Part shown: positions 6,932-7,875 of the stretch, one piece after another
Layout: every line of letters starts with the position of its first letter
Position numbering within the stretch: the first letter of the stretch is position 1
Source: an uncultured Lachnospiraceae bacterium
GTDB lineage: Bacteria > Bacillota_A > Clostridia > Lachnospirales > Lachnospiraceae
DNA: 7,875 nt
Assembly: GCA_905200565.1 (NCBI GenBank)
Contig: CAJKKX010000093.1
Span: 1-7,875 of the forward strand
Direction of reading: 5' to 3'
Notes under the pieces: generated by a model
What the model was told of the DNA's origin: nothing
Seen by the model: the letters and a program-made list of their open reading frames with translations, nothing else
Databases searched by the model: none
Made by a program: the position numbers and the translations under genes

Positions 6932-7710
6932 ATGGTGCAGCTCTCATAAAAGAACTGGAAAAGAAATATCCGCTCTGCATGGCGGAGTCCTGGGATAACT
7001 CTGGGTTTCTGGCAGGACGCAGAGAGAAGGATGTGAAAAAAGTGTATCTGGCGCTGGATGCGACAGAGCAGGTGATTCAGGATGCAAAGGCTGTGGGGGC
7101 GGATTTTTTGCTGACGCATCATCCGATGCTGTTTTCGCCTGTGAAAAAAGTGAATACAGACGACTTTATCGGGCGCAGGCTTGTGGAACTGATACAGAGT
7201 GATATTACTTATTATGCGATGCACACGAATTACGACGTGGTAACGATGGGGGAGCTGGCGGCCGATATGCTGGGGTTTTCCGATACGGAAATTCTGGAGG
7301 TGACCTTTGAGGACGAAGGGAAGAGGGAAGGGCGTGGGCGCACCGGAAAACTTCCGCAGCCGATGACGCTTCGGGAATGCGGGGAGTATGTAAAAAAGGT
7401 GTTTGATCTGGATAGCGTTAAGATTTTTGGGAATCTGGAACAGAAGGTCGTCAGGGCCGCCGTCCTGCCGGGATCAGGGAAGAGTATGGTAGATGCGGCG
7501 CTGCAAACCGGAGCAGAGGTGTTCATCAGCGGAGATTTCGGACATCATGACGGGGTCGATGCAGTCATGAAAGGGCTGGCAGTGATCGATGCAGGACATT
7601 ATGGGCTGGAACATATCTTTCTGGCGCAGATGAAAGAGTTTCTTGAAAAGGAATTACCGGAACTGACGGTGTATTCCGAAAAAATCAAAAGTCCGTTTTG
7701 CGTAATCTGA
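6928..7710 (+). CDS. Nif3-like dinuclear metal-center protein (YqfO/YbgI family)
   Basis: Nif3 proteins form ring-shaped hexamers with a two-metal site in each subunit. Their physiological role is not settled, and the name 'GTP cyclohydrolase 1 type 2' found in databases is weakly supported. The 260-residue protein has SWDNSGF (21-27), LTHHPM with H64/H65, MHTNYD with H99 and D103, SGDFGHHD (201-208), and AGHYGLE with H224 and E228. The presumed metal ligands are therefore all present. Its length matches the compact form (E. coli YbgI, about 247) and not B. subtilis YqfO (about 373), which has an inserted PII-like domain; residues 115-175 here are too short for that insert. ATG 6928 overlaps the trmK stop as ATGA, with AGGAG (6915-6919) 8 bases upstream, implying translational coupling. 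That pairing hints at a tRNA- or nucleotide-related role, but this is inference. Confidence 0.93.
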   Translation: MNGAALIKELEKKYPLCMAESWDNSGFLAGRREKDVKKVYLALDATEQVIQDAKAVGADFLLTHHPMLFSPVKKVNTDDFIGRRLVELIQSDITYYAMHTNYDVVTMGELAADMLGFSDTEILEVTFEDEGKREGRGRTGKLPQPMTLRECGEYVKKVFDLDSVKIFGNLEQKVVRAAVLPGSGKSMVDAALQTGAEVFISGDFGHHDGVDAVMKGLAVIDAGHYGLEHIFLAQMKEFLEKELPELTVYSEKIKSPFCVI

Positions 7711-7711
7711 C

Positions 7712-7771
7712 ATACCTGAGTAGCTAGAATCTAATGGAAACAAATATTCTGGTATCTTGACTTTCAGGTAT
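7712..7771. repeat. Inverted repeat spanning the nif3-rnpB spacer
   Basis: ATACCTGA (7712-7719), just after the nif3 stop, is perfectly complementary to TCAGGTAT (7764-7771), with 44 bases between. The right arm lies between the -35 and -10 boxes of the rnpB promoter. A shorter pair, AGAAT (7726-7730) and ATTCT (7746-7750), sits inside. There is no T-run, so I do not call a terminator. The loop is long and this may be chance. Confidence 0.35.
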
Positions 7772-7785
7772 TCAGATGCTAGAAT
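7757..7785 (+). promoter_or_regulatory. Strong sigma-70-type promoter for rnpB
   Basis: TTGACT (7757-7762, 5 of 6 to consensus) is separated by exactly 17 bases from TAGAAT (7780-7785, 5 of 6). TGC just before the -10 (7777-7779) supplies an extended -10 element. Transcription would start near 7792-7794, where the RNase P RNA is expected to begin. Such a promoter suits a highly expressed stable RNA and suggests rnpB is independent of the upstream operon. It should be read by the RpoD encoded in this window. Confidence 0.85.
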
Positions 7786-7793
7786 ACATCCGT

Positions 7794-7875
7794 GATAAGT
7801 AGAATAAATAATCGCGGCTGGCAGAACGAAAGGTGCCAGACGAGGAAAGTCCGGGCTTCACAGGGCAGGATGCCG
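7794..7875 (+). ncRNA. rnpB: RNase P RNA (bacterial type A), 5' part only
   Basis: This is the catalytic RNA of RNase P, which removes 5' leaders from precursor tRNAs in complex with the protein RnpA. The universally conserved 5' core is present: GAGGAAAGTCCGGGCT (7842-7857), the P4 strand and CR-I, followed by CACAGGGCAGGATGCCG (7859-7875), as in other bacterial RNase P RNAs. Upstream, CTGGCA (7818-7823) pairs with TGCCAG (7834-7839), fitting the P3 arm, and TCGC (7812-7815) matches the P2 strand position. The 5' end is set from the promoter and from alignment by eye to the E. coli RNA, so it may be off by a few bases. The remainder, roughly 250-300 bases including the 3' P4 strand, is beyond the right edge. 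Type A is inferred from lineage, since diagnostic elements are not visible. Confidence 0.92.

Noticed and set aside
6685..7224. Open 179-codon minus-strand frame across the trmK-nif3 junction
   Set aside because: It lies antisense to two conserved genes, has no recognisable motif, and is explained by codon bias.
7725..7730. Second promoter using the upstream TAGAAT
   Set aside because: No acceptable -35 box occurs 16-18 bases upstream (cgtaat/gtaatc region).
7711..7756. Intrinsic terminator after nif3
   Set aside because: I found only a 5-base A-T-rich stem and a long-range inverted repeat, with no GC-rich hairpin and no T-run.
1..7875. Mobile element, CRISPR array, defence or toxin-antitoxin system
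   Set aside because: No transposase, integrase, regularly spaced repeats, tRNA att-like sites or unassigned coding space; essentially the whole window is housekeeping genes plus short spacers.

Overview
This is a compact, all-plus-strand stretch of bacterial core chromosome. The protein families, the strong AGGAGG-type ribosome binding sites, the purine-rich coding strand and the gene order point to a Firmicute, most likely a Clostridia member of the Lachnospiraceae. That placement is an inference from sequence style and synteny; no 16S is present.

Layout. Bases 1-2112 hold the 3' part of comEC, the DNA-uptake channel; its reading frame is open to the left edge, so its start lies outside the window. 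A short AT-rich junction follows (about 2072-2160) with a perfect TATAAT box. Next comes a run of genome-maintenance genes: dgt (HD-domain dNTP triphosphohydrolase, 2180-3187), dnaG (primase, 3282-5048), rpoD/sigA (housekeeping sigma factor, 5090-6226), trmK (tRNA adenine-22 N1-methyltransferase, 6239-6931) and a Nif3-family gene (6928-7710). After a spacer of about 80 bases with a strong sigma-70-type promoter, the 5' end of rnpB (RNase P RNA) begins and runs off the right edge.

How the genes work together. dgt-dnaG-rpoD-trmK-nif3 looks like a clostridial form of the macromolecular synthesis operon (rpsU-dnaG-rpoD in E. coli), with dgt in the place of rpsU. The products act in nucleotide-pool control, replication priming, transcription initiation and tRNA modification. 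Spacing is tight downstream of dnaG: 41 bases, then 12 bases, then a 4-base overlap. This suggests one transcript with translational coupling of the last pair. rnpB, a tRNA-processing RNA, is adjacent but has its own promoter.

I see no mobile element, CRISPR array, defence cassette, toxin-antitoxin pair or broken gene. The coding content is ordinary. The parts worth a second look are non-coding: two mutually exclusive base-pairing schemes in the dgt-dnaG spacer, a second set of alternative AT-rich stems at the comEC-dgt junction, and an inverted repeat whose right arm lies inside the rnpB promoter.
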